64,000 nt of DNA from JAAUUJ01 sp964392245 (GTDB lineage Bacteria > Cyanobacteriota > Cyanobacteriia > Thermostichales > Thermostichaceae): NCBI GenBank assembly GCA_964392245.1, contig CAYMOX010000016.1, positions 1 to 64,000 on the forward strand, in the 5' to 3' direction. This document shows, piece by piece, positions 10,501 through 19,132 of the stretch; position 1 is the stretch's first letter; each line of letters starts with the position of its first letter. A program made the translations under genes and the position numbers. The notes under the pieces are model-generated. The model did no database searches. It saw only the letters and a program-made list of their open reading frames with translations, and was not told the DNA's origin.

Positions 10501-10961
10501 CACAACAGCCGCTTGGGGGTAAGGCTCAGCAAGGGGGACAGCGCTTCGGGGAGATGGAGGTGTGGGCCCTGGAGTCCTTTGGTGCTGCCTATACCCTGCA
10601 GGAGCTGTTAACCGTGAAATCTGATGATATGGTCGGGCGAAACGAGGCTCTGAATGCCATTGTCAAGGGCAAACCCATCCCCCGTCCCGGAACGCCAGAA
10701 TCCTTCAAGGTGCTGGTGCGGGAACTTCAATCCCTCGGCCTGGATGTCTCAGTGCACAAGGTGGAAGTGGATGAGAACGGAGACACCCGTGATCGCGAGG
10801 TGGATCTGATGGCTGACCTGGGGTCTCGCCATACGCCCTCCCGTCCCACGTATGAATCGGTCACCCATGAAGATCTGCAACCGGCCACCGCATCTCCTCC
10901 TGCAGGCAATTATGGGGGATTCTCCCGTCGCAATGATGAGGATGAGGATGAGGAGTATTAG
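7563..10961 (+). CDS. rpoB: DNA-directed RNA polymerase subunit beta
   Basis: This is the 1132-residue beta subunit of RNA polymerase. It shows the family hallmarks: the fork-loop/rifampicin region ([20 protein letters not shown], then [20 protein letters not shown]), [17 protein letters not shown], and a C-terminal clamp region with the [19 protein letters not shown] stretch. The protein ends in an acidic tail (NDEDEDEEY). The start at ATG 7563 has TAAGG just upstream. It is the first gene of the rpoB-rpoC1-rpoC2 cluster, with a 204-base gap to rpoC1. Confidence 0.98.
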   Translation: [1132 protein letters not shown]

Positions 10962-11165
10962 TCCAAGGAAGTCTTGATCTCGATTCCCTGGGATGTCTTT
11001 GGTGATACTGCTGTTGTGGCGGTTTCCTGGGGCATCCCCACTTCTGTCTGGGGATTGGATTTGATCGGGAACTTGAGTGAGATCTGGTGCGCTGACACCC
11101 CTTCAGAAATTTCACTGCAAGGTGACATAGGACCCACATTTTAGGCAGACATGCCAGGAGGGAAG

Positions 11166-13046
11166 ATGCCGAAGTTGGAGCAACGGTTTGATTACGTCAA
11201 GATTGGGCTGGCCTCACCTGATCGGATCATGCATTGGGGACAGCGCAGCCTGCCCAATGGTCAGGTGGTGGGGGAAGTGACCAAACCCGAAACCATCAAC
11301 TATCGCACCCTGAAGCCCGAGATGGATGGTCTGTTCTGTGAGCGCATCTTTGGACCTGCCAAGGATTGGGAATGTCACTGCGGTAAATACAAGCGGGTGC
11401 GTCACCGTGGGATCGTGTGTGAACGCTGTGGTGTGGAGGTGACCGAGTCTCGTGTGCGACGGCACCGGATGGGTTACATCAAGCTAGCAGCTCCTGTTAC
11501 TCATGTCTGGTATTTGAAAGGGATTCCCAGTCATATCGCCACGCTTCTGGACATGCCTCTGCGGGATGTGGAGCAGATTGTCTATTTCAATGCCTATGTG
11601 GTGATTGACCCCGGGAATGCCCAGAACCTCTCCTACAAGCAGTTGTTGACCGAAGACCAGTTCCTGGAAATTGAAGATCAGATGTATGAAGAGGGCTCTG
11701 ATCTACAGTTGCCTCCGGACTGGAGCATGATTGGAGCTGAGGCGATTGAGCGGCTGCTCATGGATATCAAGCTAGAGGAAGAGGCGGAAAAGCTGCGGGA
11801 GGAAATCAACTCAGCTCGCGGTCAGAAGCGAGCCCGTCTGATCAAGCGGCTGCGAGTGATTGACAACTTTGTGGCCACCGGAGCCCGGCCCGAATGGATG
11901 GTTCTGCAGGCGATCCCAGTGATTCCACCCGATCTGCGCCCCATGGTGCAGCTGGATGGCGGTCGTTTTGCCACCTCTGACCTGAATGATCTCTACCGCC
12001 GCGTGATTAACCGCAACAACCGTCTGGCTCGTCTGCAGGAGATCATGGCCCCCGAGATCATTGTCCGCAATGAAAAGCGGATGCTGCAGGAAGCTGTAGA
12101 CGCCCTGATTGACAATGGTCGGCGGGGACGTACGGTGGTGGGGGCCAATAACCGCCCCTTAAAATCTCTGTCGGACATTATTGAAGGTAAACAGGGTCGT
12201 TTCCGGCAAAACCTGCTGGGTAAGCGGGTGGATTACTCCGGTCGTTCGGTGATCGTGGTGGGCCCCAACCTGCGGATTCACCAGTGTGGGCTGCCGAAGG
12301 AGATGGCCATTGAACTTTTCCAGCCTTTTGTCATCCACAAGCTGATTCGGCGGGGAGTGGTCAATAATATCAAGGCAGCCAAAAAGTTGATTCAGCACAA
12401 TGATCCTGCCATCTGGGACGTGCTGGAGGAGGTGATTGATGGTCACCCAGTGCTTCTCAACCGTGCTCCGACCCTCCACCGTCTGGGGATCCAGGCTTTT
12501 GAACCCATTCTGGTGGAAGGACGGGCCATTCAACTGCATCCCCTCGTCTGCCCTGCTTTCAACGCTGACTTTGACGGCGACCAGATGGCGGTGCATGTGC
12601 CCCTTTCCCTCGAAGCACAGGCGGAAGCACGGCTGTTGATGCTGGCCTCCAATAACCTGCTGTCTCCGGCCACCGGGAACCCGATCATCACCCCCAGTCA
12701 GGATATGGTCTTGGGCTGCTACTATCTGACAGCCGACAACCCGGATCGGCAAAAGGGTAGAAACAAGGTGTTCGCCAGTATCAATGACGTTCTGATGGCT
12801 TATGAACAGGGGCTGGTGGATCTGCACGCTTACGTCTGGTTGCGGTACGACGGTCCCATCGATCAGGGGAAAACACCAGAGGGAGAGCCGGAGATCCGCG
12901 AGGAACCTGGTGGATTTGTAACCAAAACCTACAAGAACCGGAAGGTGCGCCTCGATGATCAGGGCAATCTGATTTCCCAATATGTCTACACAACCCCCGG
13001 TCGCATCATCTTTAACGAGGTGGTGATCTCGGCCCTGACCGAATAG
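11166..13046 (+). CDS. rpoC1: DNA-directed RNA polymerase subunit gamma
   Basis: Cyanobacteria and chloroplasts split the bacterial beta-prime subunit; this 626-residue protein is the N-terminal part. It has the zinc ribbon CHCGKYKRVRHRGIVCERC near residues 70-88 and the active-site NADFDGD near 466-472, which holds the catalytic magnesium. I chose ATG 11166 (MPKLEQRFDYVKIG) because this is where family members begin and an AGGAGG lies at 11156-11161; an in-frame ATG at 11151 would add five residues. The rpoC2 start follows 37 bases downstream. Confidence 0.97.
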   Translation: MPKLEQRFDYVKIGLASPDRIMHWGQRSLPNGQVVGEVTKPETINYRTLKPEMDGLFCERIFGPAKDWECHCGKYKRVRHRGIVCERCGVEVTESRVRRHRMGYIKLAAPVTHVWYLKGIPSHIATLLDMPLRDVEQIVYFNAYVVIDPGNAQNLSYKQLLTEDQFLEIEDQMYEEGSDLQLPPDWSMIGAEAIERLLMDIKLEEEAEKLREEINSARGQKRARLIKRLRVIDNFVATGARPEWMVLQAIPVIPPDLRPMVQLDGGRFATSDLNDLYRRVINRNNRLARLQEIMAPEIIVRNEKRMLQEAVDALIDNGRRGRTVVGANNRPLKSLSDIIEGKQGRFRQNLLGKRVDYSGRSVIVVGPNLRIHQCGLPKEMAIELFQPFVIHKLIRRGVVNNIKAAKKLIQHNDPAIWDVLEEVIDGHPVLLNRAPTLHRLGIQAFEPILVEGRAIQLHPLVCPAFNADFDGDQMAVHVPLSLEAQAEARLLMLASNNLLSPATGNPIITPSQDMVLGCYYLTADNPDRQKGRNKVFASINDVLMAYEQGLVDLHAYVWLRYDGPIDQGKTPEGEPEIREEPGGFVTKTYKNRKVRLDDQGNLISQYVYTTPGRIIFNEVVISALTE

Positions 13047-13083
13047 TGCTGACAGCTTCTTCCCCGATGCATATCTAGAGGTA

Positions 13084-16000
13084 ATGATGGCTAATCTTCA
13101 GTCTCCAACCCCGCAGCAACCTGAGCAGTCTATTCCCCCCTTTCGCAATTACAAGATTGACAAAAAGGGTTTACGTCGTCTGATTGCCTGGGCCTTTGCC
13201 AACTACGGCACCGCCCGTACAGCCCAGATGGCGGATGAGCTCAAGGCGTTGGGATTCAAGTTCGCCACCCAGGCGGCTGTCTCCATCAGTGTGGAGGATC
13301 TGCAGGTGCCCCCGCGGAAACGGGAACTGCTAGCCCAGGCAGAGGCAGAAATTGAGGCCGCTCAGGATCGCTATACCCGTGGGGAAATTACGGAGGTGGA
13401 ACGGTACCAGAAGGTGATTGACACCTGGAACCAGACCAATGATGAGATTAAAAATGAATTGCTCTCTAACTTTGAGCGCAATGATCCCCTCAACTCCGTG
13501 TATATGATGGCCAACTCTGGGGCGCGGGGGAATGTCTCCCAGGTGCGGCAGCTGGTGGGGATGCGGGGGCTGATGGCCAATCCGCAGGGTGAGATCATTG
13601 ACCTGCCCATCAAAACCAACTTCCGCGAAGGTCTGACGGTTACCGAGTACATCATCTCTTCTTACGGGGCACGCAAGGGGTTGGTGGACACCGCCCTGCG
13701 AACCGCTGACTCAGGCTATCTCACCCGACGACTGGTGGATGTGTCTCAGGATGTGATCGTGCGGGAGATCGACTGTGGCACCACGCGGGGCATCTATATG
13801 GACAATCTCCGCGATGCCGAAAAGTTGATCGTCAGCCTGGAGGAACGGCTGGTGGGTAGGGTCCTAGCCGAGGACGTGGTGCATCCGCAAACCGGCGAGA
13901 TCATTGCCCCTCGCAACACAGACGTGAACCATGAGCTGGCCCAAACCATCGTCAAGTCAGACGTGGAGCGGGTAATGGTCCGTTCTCCCCTGACCTGTGA
14001 GGCGAATCGCTCGGTGTGTCGCTTCTGCTATGGCTGGAGTCTGGCCCACTCCCGTCTGGTGGATATGGGCGAAGCAGTGGGGATCATTGCGGCTCAGTCG
14101 ATTGGTGAGCCTGGAACCCAGTTGACAATGCGGACCTTCCACACGGGGGGGGTGTTTACAGGAGAAGTGGCACGACAGGTAAAAGCTCCGTTTGCAGGCG
14201 TGATCCAGTTTCCCAAGAATCTTCGAACTCGTCTCTACCGCACCCGCCACGGGGATGATGCTTTGCAGGTGGAGGTCAACAACACCGTTACCCTCAAGGG
14301 GGAGGGAAGCCAGTCGGAAACCTTCCCGGTGACGCAGGGCTCCACGATCCTGGTACGGGATGGCCACAAAGTTGAGCAGGGGCAATTGCTGGCGGAGGTT
14401 GCCCTGGCCAAAGCCGCTCGTAAATCCACAGAAAAAGCCCAGAAGGAAGTGGTGTCGGACCTAGCCGGTGAAGTTCGCTTCAAGGATCTGCCGATTGAGG
14501 AGAAAACCGACCGGCAGGGGAACGTCACCTCCATTGCTCAGCGGCAGGGTCTGGTATGGGTCCTCTCTGGAGAGGTGTACAACCTACCACCGGGAGCGGA
14601 ACCGGCAGTTCAGAATGGTCAGTGGGTCGAGGCGAACAGTGTGATTGCTCAGACCACCATTACTACCGAACATGGAGGCGTGGTCCGCCTGCCCAACCGT
14701 CAGGATATCAAGAGTGGCCGCGAGGTGGAGATCATCAATGCTTCTGTGGTCCTGGATGCCGCCCGAGTGCGGGTAGAATCCCACCAGGGACGGGAACAGT
14801 TTCTCCTCGATACGGGTGCTGGTCAGACGTTTATCCTCAAAACCACCCCAGGCACCAAGGTGGGGAATGAAGAGGTGGTGGGGGAACTGATTGAAAATGA
14901 ATTCCGCACGACCACGGGCGGCTTGGTGAAGTTTGCTGGCATCGAAGTGGCTCGCCGCGGTAAAGCCAAACAGGGCTTCGAGGTGATCACGGGGGGAACC
15001 CTGCTCTGGGTGCCAGAGGAAACTCACGAGGTGAATAAGGACATCTCGCTGCTGAATGTGGAAGATGGCCAGTTTGTGGAAGCGGGTCAAGAAGTGGTCA
15101 AGGATATCTTCTGCCAGAACTCAGGTGTGGTGGAGGTGATCCAGAAGAATGATATTCTCCGCGAAATCGTGGTCAAACCCGGAAGCTTGCACCTGGTGGA
15201 TAATCCCGCTGACATGGAGGTGAAAACCGGAACGCTGATCTATCCAGGGCAAGAAGTCCTGAGTGAACTGGTTCCAGATCGGCTGGTGTACGTGGAACAG
15301 GTGGAAACGCCAGAGGGTCCCGCCATTCTCCTCCGACCTGTAGAAGAGTACGAGATCCCAAGTGAGCCTTCTGTCCCCAGCCAGGAATCTCGCAATGAGG
15401 AATCCGGTCGGGCAATCCGCCTGCGGGCCGTGCAACGGGTTCCCTTTAAGGACGGGGAGCGGGTGCGTTCCGTCGGGGGAGTGGAGCTCCTGAAGACCCA
15501 GCTGGTCCTGGAGATTGATACCGATGCCCCCCAGCTGAAGGCGGATATCGAGCTGGTGAATGATCCCCTTGAGCCTGATGTCAAGCGGTTGCAGATGGTG
15601 ATCCTGGAAACCCTGATTTTGCGTAGGGATGTGGAGGCGGATCTGACCCAGGGCAGTACCCACACACGCCTACTGGTGCAGGAGGGAGATGTTGTGACCC
15701 CTGGAGCAGTCATCGCCAGTACCGAGATCCAGTGCAAGCTGGCGGGAACGGTGCAGGGCTTGCGAGATGGTGCTGAAGTGGTGCGTCGCCTGCTGATCAT
15801 TACCGACAATGATGTGATTCGGCTGCCCTACGAAGGTCAGGGGGGCCTTAAGGTGGGGGATATGCTGCGGGCTGGAGACCGGGTGGGGGATCAGGTGATC
15901 CCAGAATCCGGACAGGTGCTGGAGATCAGTGACAGCCAGATGTCACTTCGGATCGCCCGACCCTATCTCATGTCCACCGGCGCCATTTTGATCGTGGACG

Positions 16001-17028
16001 ATGGTGATCTGGTGCAGCGGGGGGATATTTTAGGTTTGCTGGTGTTTGAGCGGGCCAAAACCGGAGACATTATTCAGGGTCTACCGCGAATTGAGGAGTT
16101 GCTGGAAGCCCGCAAACCCAAGGAAATGTGCATCCTGAATCGCATGCCAGGGACTGTCCAGCTCACCTGGCGCGGGGAAGAACCTGATCTGAAGGTGGTG
16201 GCCCAGGATGGCACCGTGGTGGACTACACAACACTCCCGGGTCAGAACCTGATCGTCTCGGATGGACAGGTAGTGGATGTGGGGGAACCTTTGACGGATG
16301 GTCCGGCCAATCCCCACGATCTGCTGGAGAGTCACTACATCTATCATCGGCAGTTACTGGGGGACGATGAAGCCTCCCAACTGGCCCTGAGGGAAGTCCA
16401 GCGCTTTTTTGTCAATGAGGTGCAGAATGTCTACCGATCTCAGGGGGTAGAAATTGCCGACAAGCACATTGAGGTGGTGGTGCGGCAGATGACTTCCAAG
16501 GTGCGGGTGGATGACAGTGGTGACACCATTCTGCTGCCAGGGGAGTTGATCGATCTGCGGGAGATTCAGCAGGTGAATTCCACCATGTCGATCACGGGTG
16601 GGGCCCCGGCTCAATACACCCCTGTACTGCTAGGGATCACCAAGGCCAGCTTGAATACCGACAGCTTCATCTCGGCGGCCAGTTTCCAGGAGACCACGCG
16701 GGTATTGACGGAGGCCGCCATTGAAGGGAAGTCCGATTGGCTCCGGGGTCTAAAGGAAAATGTGATCATTGGTCGCCTTATTCCTGCGGGCACCGGCTTC
16801 AGTACCTATGAAGAAATTCCGGTGGAGTTGGAGCCAGAAGAAGAGGAGACCACTTCACCCCTGGTAGCGGATCTACCCCGTATTTTGCTAGAGGATGATC
16901 AACTGATCGATGATTCCACTCCCCCCCCTCCGCTGCTGGAGGAAAGTGAACGACTGCTTGATGAAGAAGTGATGTTGGAGATCCTGGAGGAGGAGGAGGA
17001 GCCCGATTTGGATGATGAGGACCTGTAG
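13084..17028 (+). CDS. rpoC2: DNA-directed RNA polymerase subunit beta-prime
   Basis: This 1314-residue protein is the C-terminal part of the bacterial beta-prime subunit. It carries the trigger loop and bridge-helix end (EAVGIIAAQSIGEPGTQLTM near residue 335) and the second zinc-binding group (CEANRSVCRFC). It also has the long cyanobacterial insertion of sandwich-barrel hybrid repeats through roughly 380-1000. The C-terminus is a very acidic tail (LEEEEEPDLDDEDL). Two ATGs adjoin at 13084 and 13087; AGAGG at 13077-13081 fits the second slightly better. The last 17 bases overlap the start of the glycosylase gene. Confidence 0.97.
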   Translation: MMANLQSPTPQQPEQSIPPFRNYKIDKKGLRRLIAWAFANYGTARTAQMADELKALGFKFATQAAVSISVEDLQVPPRKRELLAQAEAEIEAAQDRYTRGEITEVERYQKVIDTWNQTNDEIKNELLSNFERNDPLNSVYMMANSGARGNVSQVRQLVGMRGLMANPQGEIIDLPIKTNFREGLTVTEYIISSYGARKGLVDTALRTADSGYLTRRLVDVSQDVIVREIDCGTTRGIYMDNLRDAEKLIVSLEERLVGRVLAEDVVHPQTGEIIAPRNTDVNHELAQTIVKSDVERVMVRSPLTCEANRSVCRFCYGWSLAHSRLVDMGEAVGIIAAQSIGEPGTQLTMRTFHTGGVFTGEVARQVKAPFAGVIQFPKNLRTRLYRTRHGDDALQVEVNNTVTLKGEGSQSETFPVTQGSTILVRDGHKVEQGQLLAEVALAKAARKSTEKAQKEVVSDLAGEVRFKDLPIEEKTDRQGNVTSIAQRQGLVWVLSGEVYNLPPGAEPAVQNGQWVEANSVIAQTTITTEHGGVVRLPNRQDIKSGREVEIINASVVLDAARVRVESHQGREQFLLDTGAGQTFILKTTPGTKVGNEEVVGELIENEFRTTTGGLVKFAGIEVARRGKAKQGFEVITGGTLLWVPEETHEVNKDISLLNVEDGQFVEAGQEVVKDIFCQNSGVVEVIQKNDILREIVVKPGSLHLVDNPADMEVKTGTLIYPGQEVLSELVPDRLVYVEQVETPEGPAILLRPVEEYEIPSEPSVPSQESRNEESGRAIRLRAVQRVPFKDGERVRSVGGVELLKTQLVLEIDTDAPQLKADIELVNDPLEPDVKRLQMVILETLILRRDVEADLTQGSTHTRLLVQEGDVVTPGAVIASTEIQCKLAGTVQGLRDGAEVVRRLLIITDNDVIRLPYEGQGGLKVGDMLRAGDRVGDQVIPESGQVLEISDSQMSLRIARPYLMSTGAILIVDDGDLVQRGDILGLLVFERAKTGDIIQGLPRIEELLEARKPKEMCILNRMPGTVQLTWRGEEPDLKVVAQDGTVVDYTTLPGQNLIVSDGQVVDVGEPLTDGPANPHDLLESHYIYHRQLLGDDEASQLALREVQRFFVNEVQNVYRSQGVEIADKHIEVVVRQMTSKVRVDDSGDTILLPGELIDLREIQQVNSTMSITGGAPAQYTPVLLGITKASLNTDSFISAASFQETTRVLTEAAIEGKSDWLRGLKENVIIGRLIPAGTGFSTYEEIPVELEPEEEETTSPLVADLPRILLEDDQLIDDSTPPPPLLEESERLLDEEVMLEILEEEEEPDLDDEDL

Positions 17029-17701
17029 AGATCAGCTGGCTTCCCTGGAGAAGCAGATTGTGTCCTGTTGTCAATGCCCCCGTCTGGTGGAATGGCGGCA
17101 GCAGATGGCCCAACAGAAAGTGGCTCGTTTTCGAGATCAGGTCTATTGGGGACGCCCCTTACCAGGCTTTGGGGATCCCCTGGCTCGGCTGTTGGTCGTG
17201 GGACTGGCCCCTGCTGCCCATGGAGGCAATCGCACAGGCAGGATGTTTACCGGGGATGCGAGTGGTGACTGGCTGTTTCAGGCTCTGCACTGCAGTGGCT
17301 TTGCTAATCAGCCGAGATCGTTTCACAAAGAGGATGGCCTGGAATTGCGAGATTGCTTTATCTCCGCCGTGGTGCGCTGTGCTCCACCCGAGAATCAACC
17401 CCGACCCGAGGAAGCCAAAGCTTGCCGGGGGTATTTGGAGCAGGAGCTGGAGTTGCTTGCGAATGTGCAGGTGATCGTTGCTCTGGGAGGATTTGCCTTT
17501 ACACACCTGTCACGGCTTTTGCCCGCTTCCCCTTCCCCTCGTCCACGCTTTGCTCACTTGCTCCGGATGAACTGTGGAAAGTACAGGTTAATTGCCTCTT
17601 ATCATCCCAGCCAGCGGAATACATCCACCCGCTTGTTGACTCTGGAGATGTTGGAAGCGGTTTTCCACGAGGCAAGGGAGGCTCTGCAGCCCCTGACTTG
17701 A
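17012..17701 (+). CDS. Uracil-DNA glycosylase, family 5 (UDGb-like)
   Basis: This 229-residue DNA repair enzyme should remove uracil, and probably other deaminated bases, from DNA. The motif GLAPAAHGGNRTGRMFTGD (about residues 64-82) is the family 5 signature, and SYHPS near residue 195 is the second active-site motif. N-terminal CCQCPRL and later CAPP and KAC cysteines fit the four ligands of the iron-sulfur cluster found in families 4 and 5. It starts inside the end of rpoC2 (ATG 17012, or 17015) with a GGAGGAGGAGGA run upstream inside the acidic-tail codons of rpoC2, so translation may be coupled to the polymerase operon. pyrF follows 47 bases downstream. Confidence 0.9.
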   Translation: MMRTCRDQLASLEKQIVSCCQCPRLVEWRQQMAQQKVARFRDQVYWGRPLPGFGDPLARLLVVGLAPAAHGGNRTGRMFTGDASGDWLFQALHCSGFANQPRSFHKEDGLELRDCFISAVVRCAPPENQPRPEEAKACRGYLEQELELLANVQVIVALGGFAFTHLSRLLPASPSPRPRFAHLLRMNCGKYRLIASYHPSQRNTSTRLLTLEMLEAVFHEAREALQPLT

Positions 17702-17748
17702 ATCACGAAGCAGTATGATAACGCAGGTAGATAACTGTATCCTGGTGC

Positions 17749-18483
17749 ATGCCCCGGCAACCTGAACAACAGATTATAGTGGCTCTGGATACTTCTAGCC
17801 TGGAGGAGGCTCTGTGCCTGGTGGAGCAGCTGCCTCAAGTGCAGTGGTGGAAGGTGGGGTTGGAGTTGTTTATTGCCAGTGGTCCCGAGATCATCAGGCA
17901 ACTCCAGAATCAGGGCAAACATATCTTCCTCGATATCAAGCTGCATGATATTCCCCGAACTGTTGAACGCGCCACGCGGATCGCGGTGAGATTGGGGGTG
18001 AACATGTTAACCCTGCACGCCCAGGGGGGACGGGCGATGTTAGCAGCGGCGGCGGCTGGGGCTCAAGGCAGTGGTTGCCAACTGCTGGCTGTTACAGTCT
18101 TGACCAGTCTTGACCAGGAACATCTACGACGGGAGTTGAAGGTTGAACCGGATCTTCCCTCCTATGCTCTGCATCTGGCGATGATAGCCCAGGCTGAAGG
18201 GATTACAGGCGCTGTCTGCTCTGCCAGAGAAGTTGCTGATCTGCGTCAGTATCTCGGGTCTGGGTATTGTCTGGTTACCCCTGGAATTCGCTGGCAGCAG
18301 AGGGAGGGAGCAGCACCCATGCCTGGAGAGGATCAGGTGCGGGTTGTGACTCCAGAGACAGCCCTGAGGGCGGGAGCAAACTATCTGGTCATTGGTCGGC
18401 CCATCACCCAAGCCTCTGATCCTGCACTGGCCTTCTCCCAGTTATGCAAGCAGTTGGAGGGCACATGCACCCATGGGGATTAA
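17749..18483 (+). CDS. pyrF: Orotidine 5'-phosphate decarboxylase
   Basis: This 244-residue enzyme performs the last step of UMP synthesis, the decarboxylation of OMP. The catalytic DxKxxD array is present as LDIKLHDIP (D62, K64, D67). Substrate phosphate contacts are in TPGIRW near residue 182 and IGRPIT near the C-terminus. It belongs to the group I bacterial enzymes. The start is ATG 17749. Its 3' end overlaps the next gene by 19 bases, suggesting cotranscription. pyrG, which acts later in pyrimidine synthesis, is 9 kb downstream. Confidence 0.95.
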   Translation: MPRQPEQQIIVALDTSSLEEALCLVEQLPQVQWWKVGLELFIASGPEIIRQLQNQGKHIFLDIKLHDIPRTVERATRIAVRLGVNMLTLHAQGGRAMLAAAAAGAQGSGCQLLAVTVLTSLDQEHLRRELKVEPDLPSYALHLAMIAQAEGITGAVCSAREVADLRQYLGSGYCLVTPGIRWQQREGAAPMPGEDQVRVVTPETALRAGANYLVIGRPITQASDPALAFSQLCKQLEGTCTHGD

Positions 18484-19028
18484 AATCTATCTGCTGCCTC
18501 TGGGGGATCAGTCTGGTTTGCACAGACGCAGGGGGTGCGATGGCACAGGATCTGTGTGGCACCGATCCGCTGTCCTGGGCTCAGGCCCTCACCGCCACGC
18601 TGCCCCTCTATAGCAATCTCAAACTTGTACGTAGCGGGGGCAGTTACCGCCTCCTGCTGGTGAGTTTACCGGAGGTGGTTCCACTTTCTAAGGAAGAAGT
18701 GCAGCGTCTTGGCCTGGATCCCGCCGACACTGAGGTGGTTCTTCTTTATTTTTCTACCCTGGAACGTCGCCTGGTCAAGGGAGCGGAGCCTGATGTACCC
18801 GTCAGTGATGATTTTTCGGGTCGCAGCACTCAAGAGTTGCGTCTTGCTTACCAGGCCTATGTTGCTCGGGAGCAAGGAGCAGAAACTCCCTGGCAACTGC
18901 TGAGTTTGTCCGTGACAGGACCTGGGAATCCTCCCCGTGATATTAGTGAGGGTGCGATTGCTCAGGCAATTCGTGCATGGCAAGAGGGGGGGTGCCCTTC
19001 GCAATACCCCCAACCCTGGAGTCGCTGA
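18465..19028 (+). CDS. Secreted protein of unknown function
   Basis: I do not recognise this 187-residue protein. It begins with a short basic region and a hydrophobic stretch ending in AMAQ, a good signal-peptidase I site near residue 27, so the mature protein should be periplasmic. The mature part is about 160 residues with no motif I know. I chose ATG 18465 because GGAGG lies at 18456-18460, four bases upstream; the frame is open slightly further up. It overlaps pyrF by 19 bases, and the following membrane protein's open frame overlaps its end. The arrangement looks like one operon. Confidence 0.6.
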   Translation: MHPWGLKSICCLWGISLVCTDAGGAMAQDLCGTDPLSWAQALTATLPLYSNLKLVRSGGSYRLLLVSLPEVVPLSKEEVQRLGLDPADTEVVLLYFSTLERRLVKGAEPDVPVSDDFSGRSTQELRLAYQAYVAREQGAETPWQLLSLSVTGPGNPPRDISEGAIAQAIRAWQEGGCPSQYPQPWSR

Positions 19029-19132
19029 GATCATGGCCGAGGAAAGGCATGCGCAGAACTCGACCCAAACACCAGAGAATCCCCAGCTTACATCCCAGGC
19101 GGGGGAATCCCAGCTTTCATTCCTGGCGAAGG

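Noticed and set aside
12159..12980. 273-codon open frame antisense to rpoC1
   Set aside because: It is a shadow of the conserved active-site region of rpoC1, with no similarity to any known protein.
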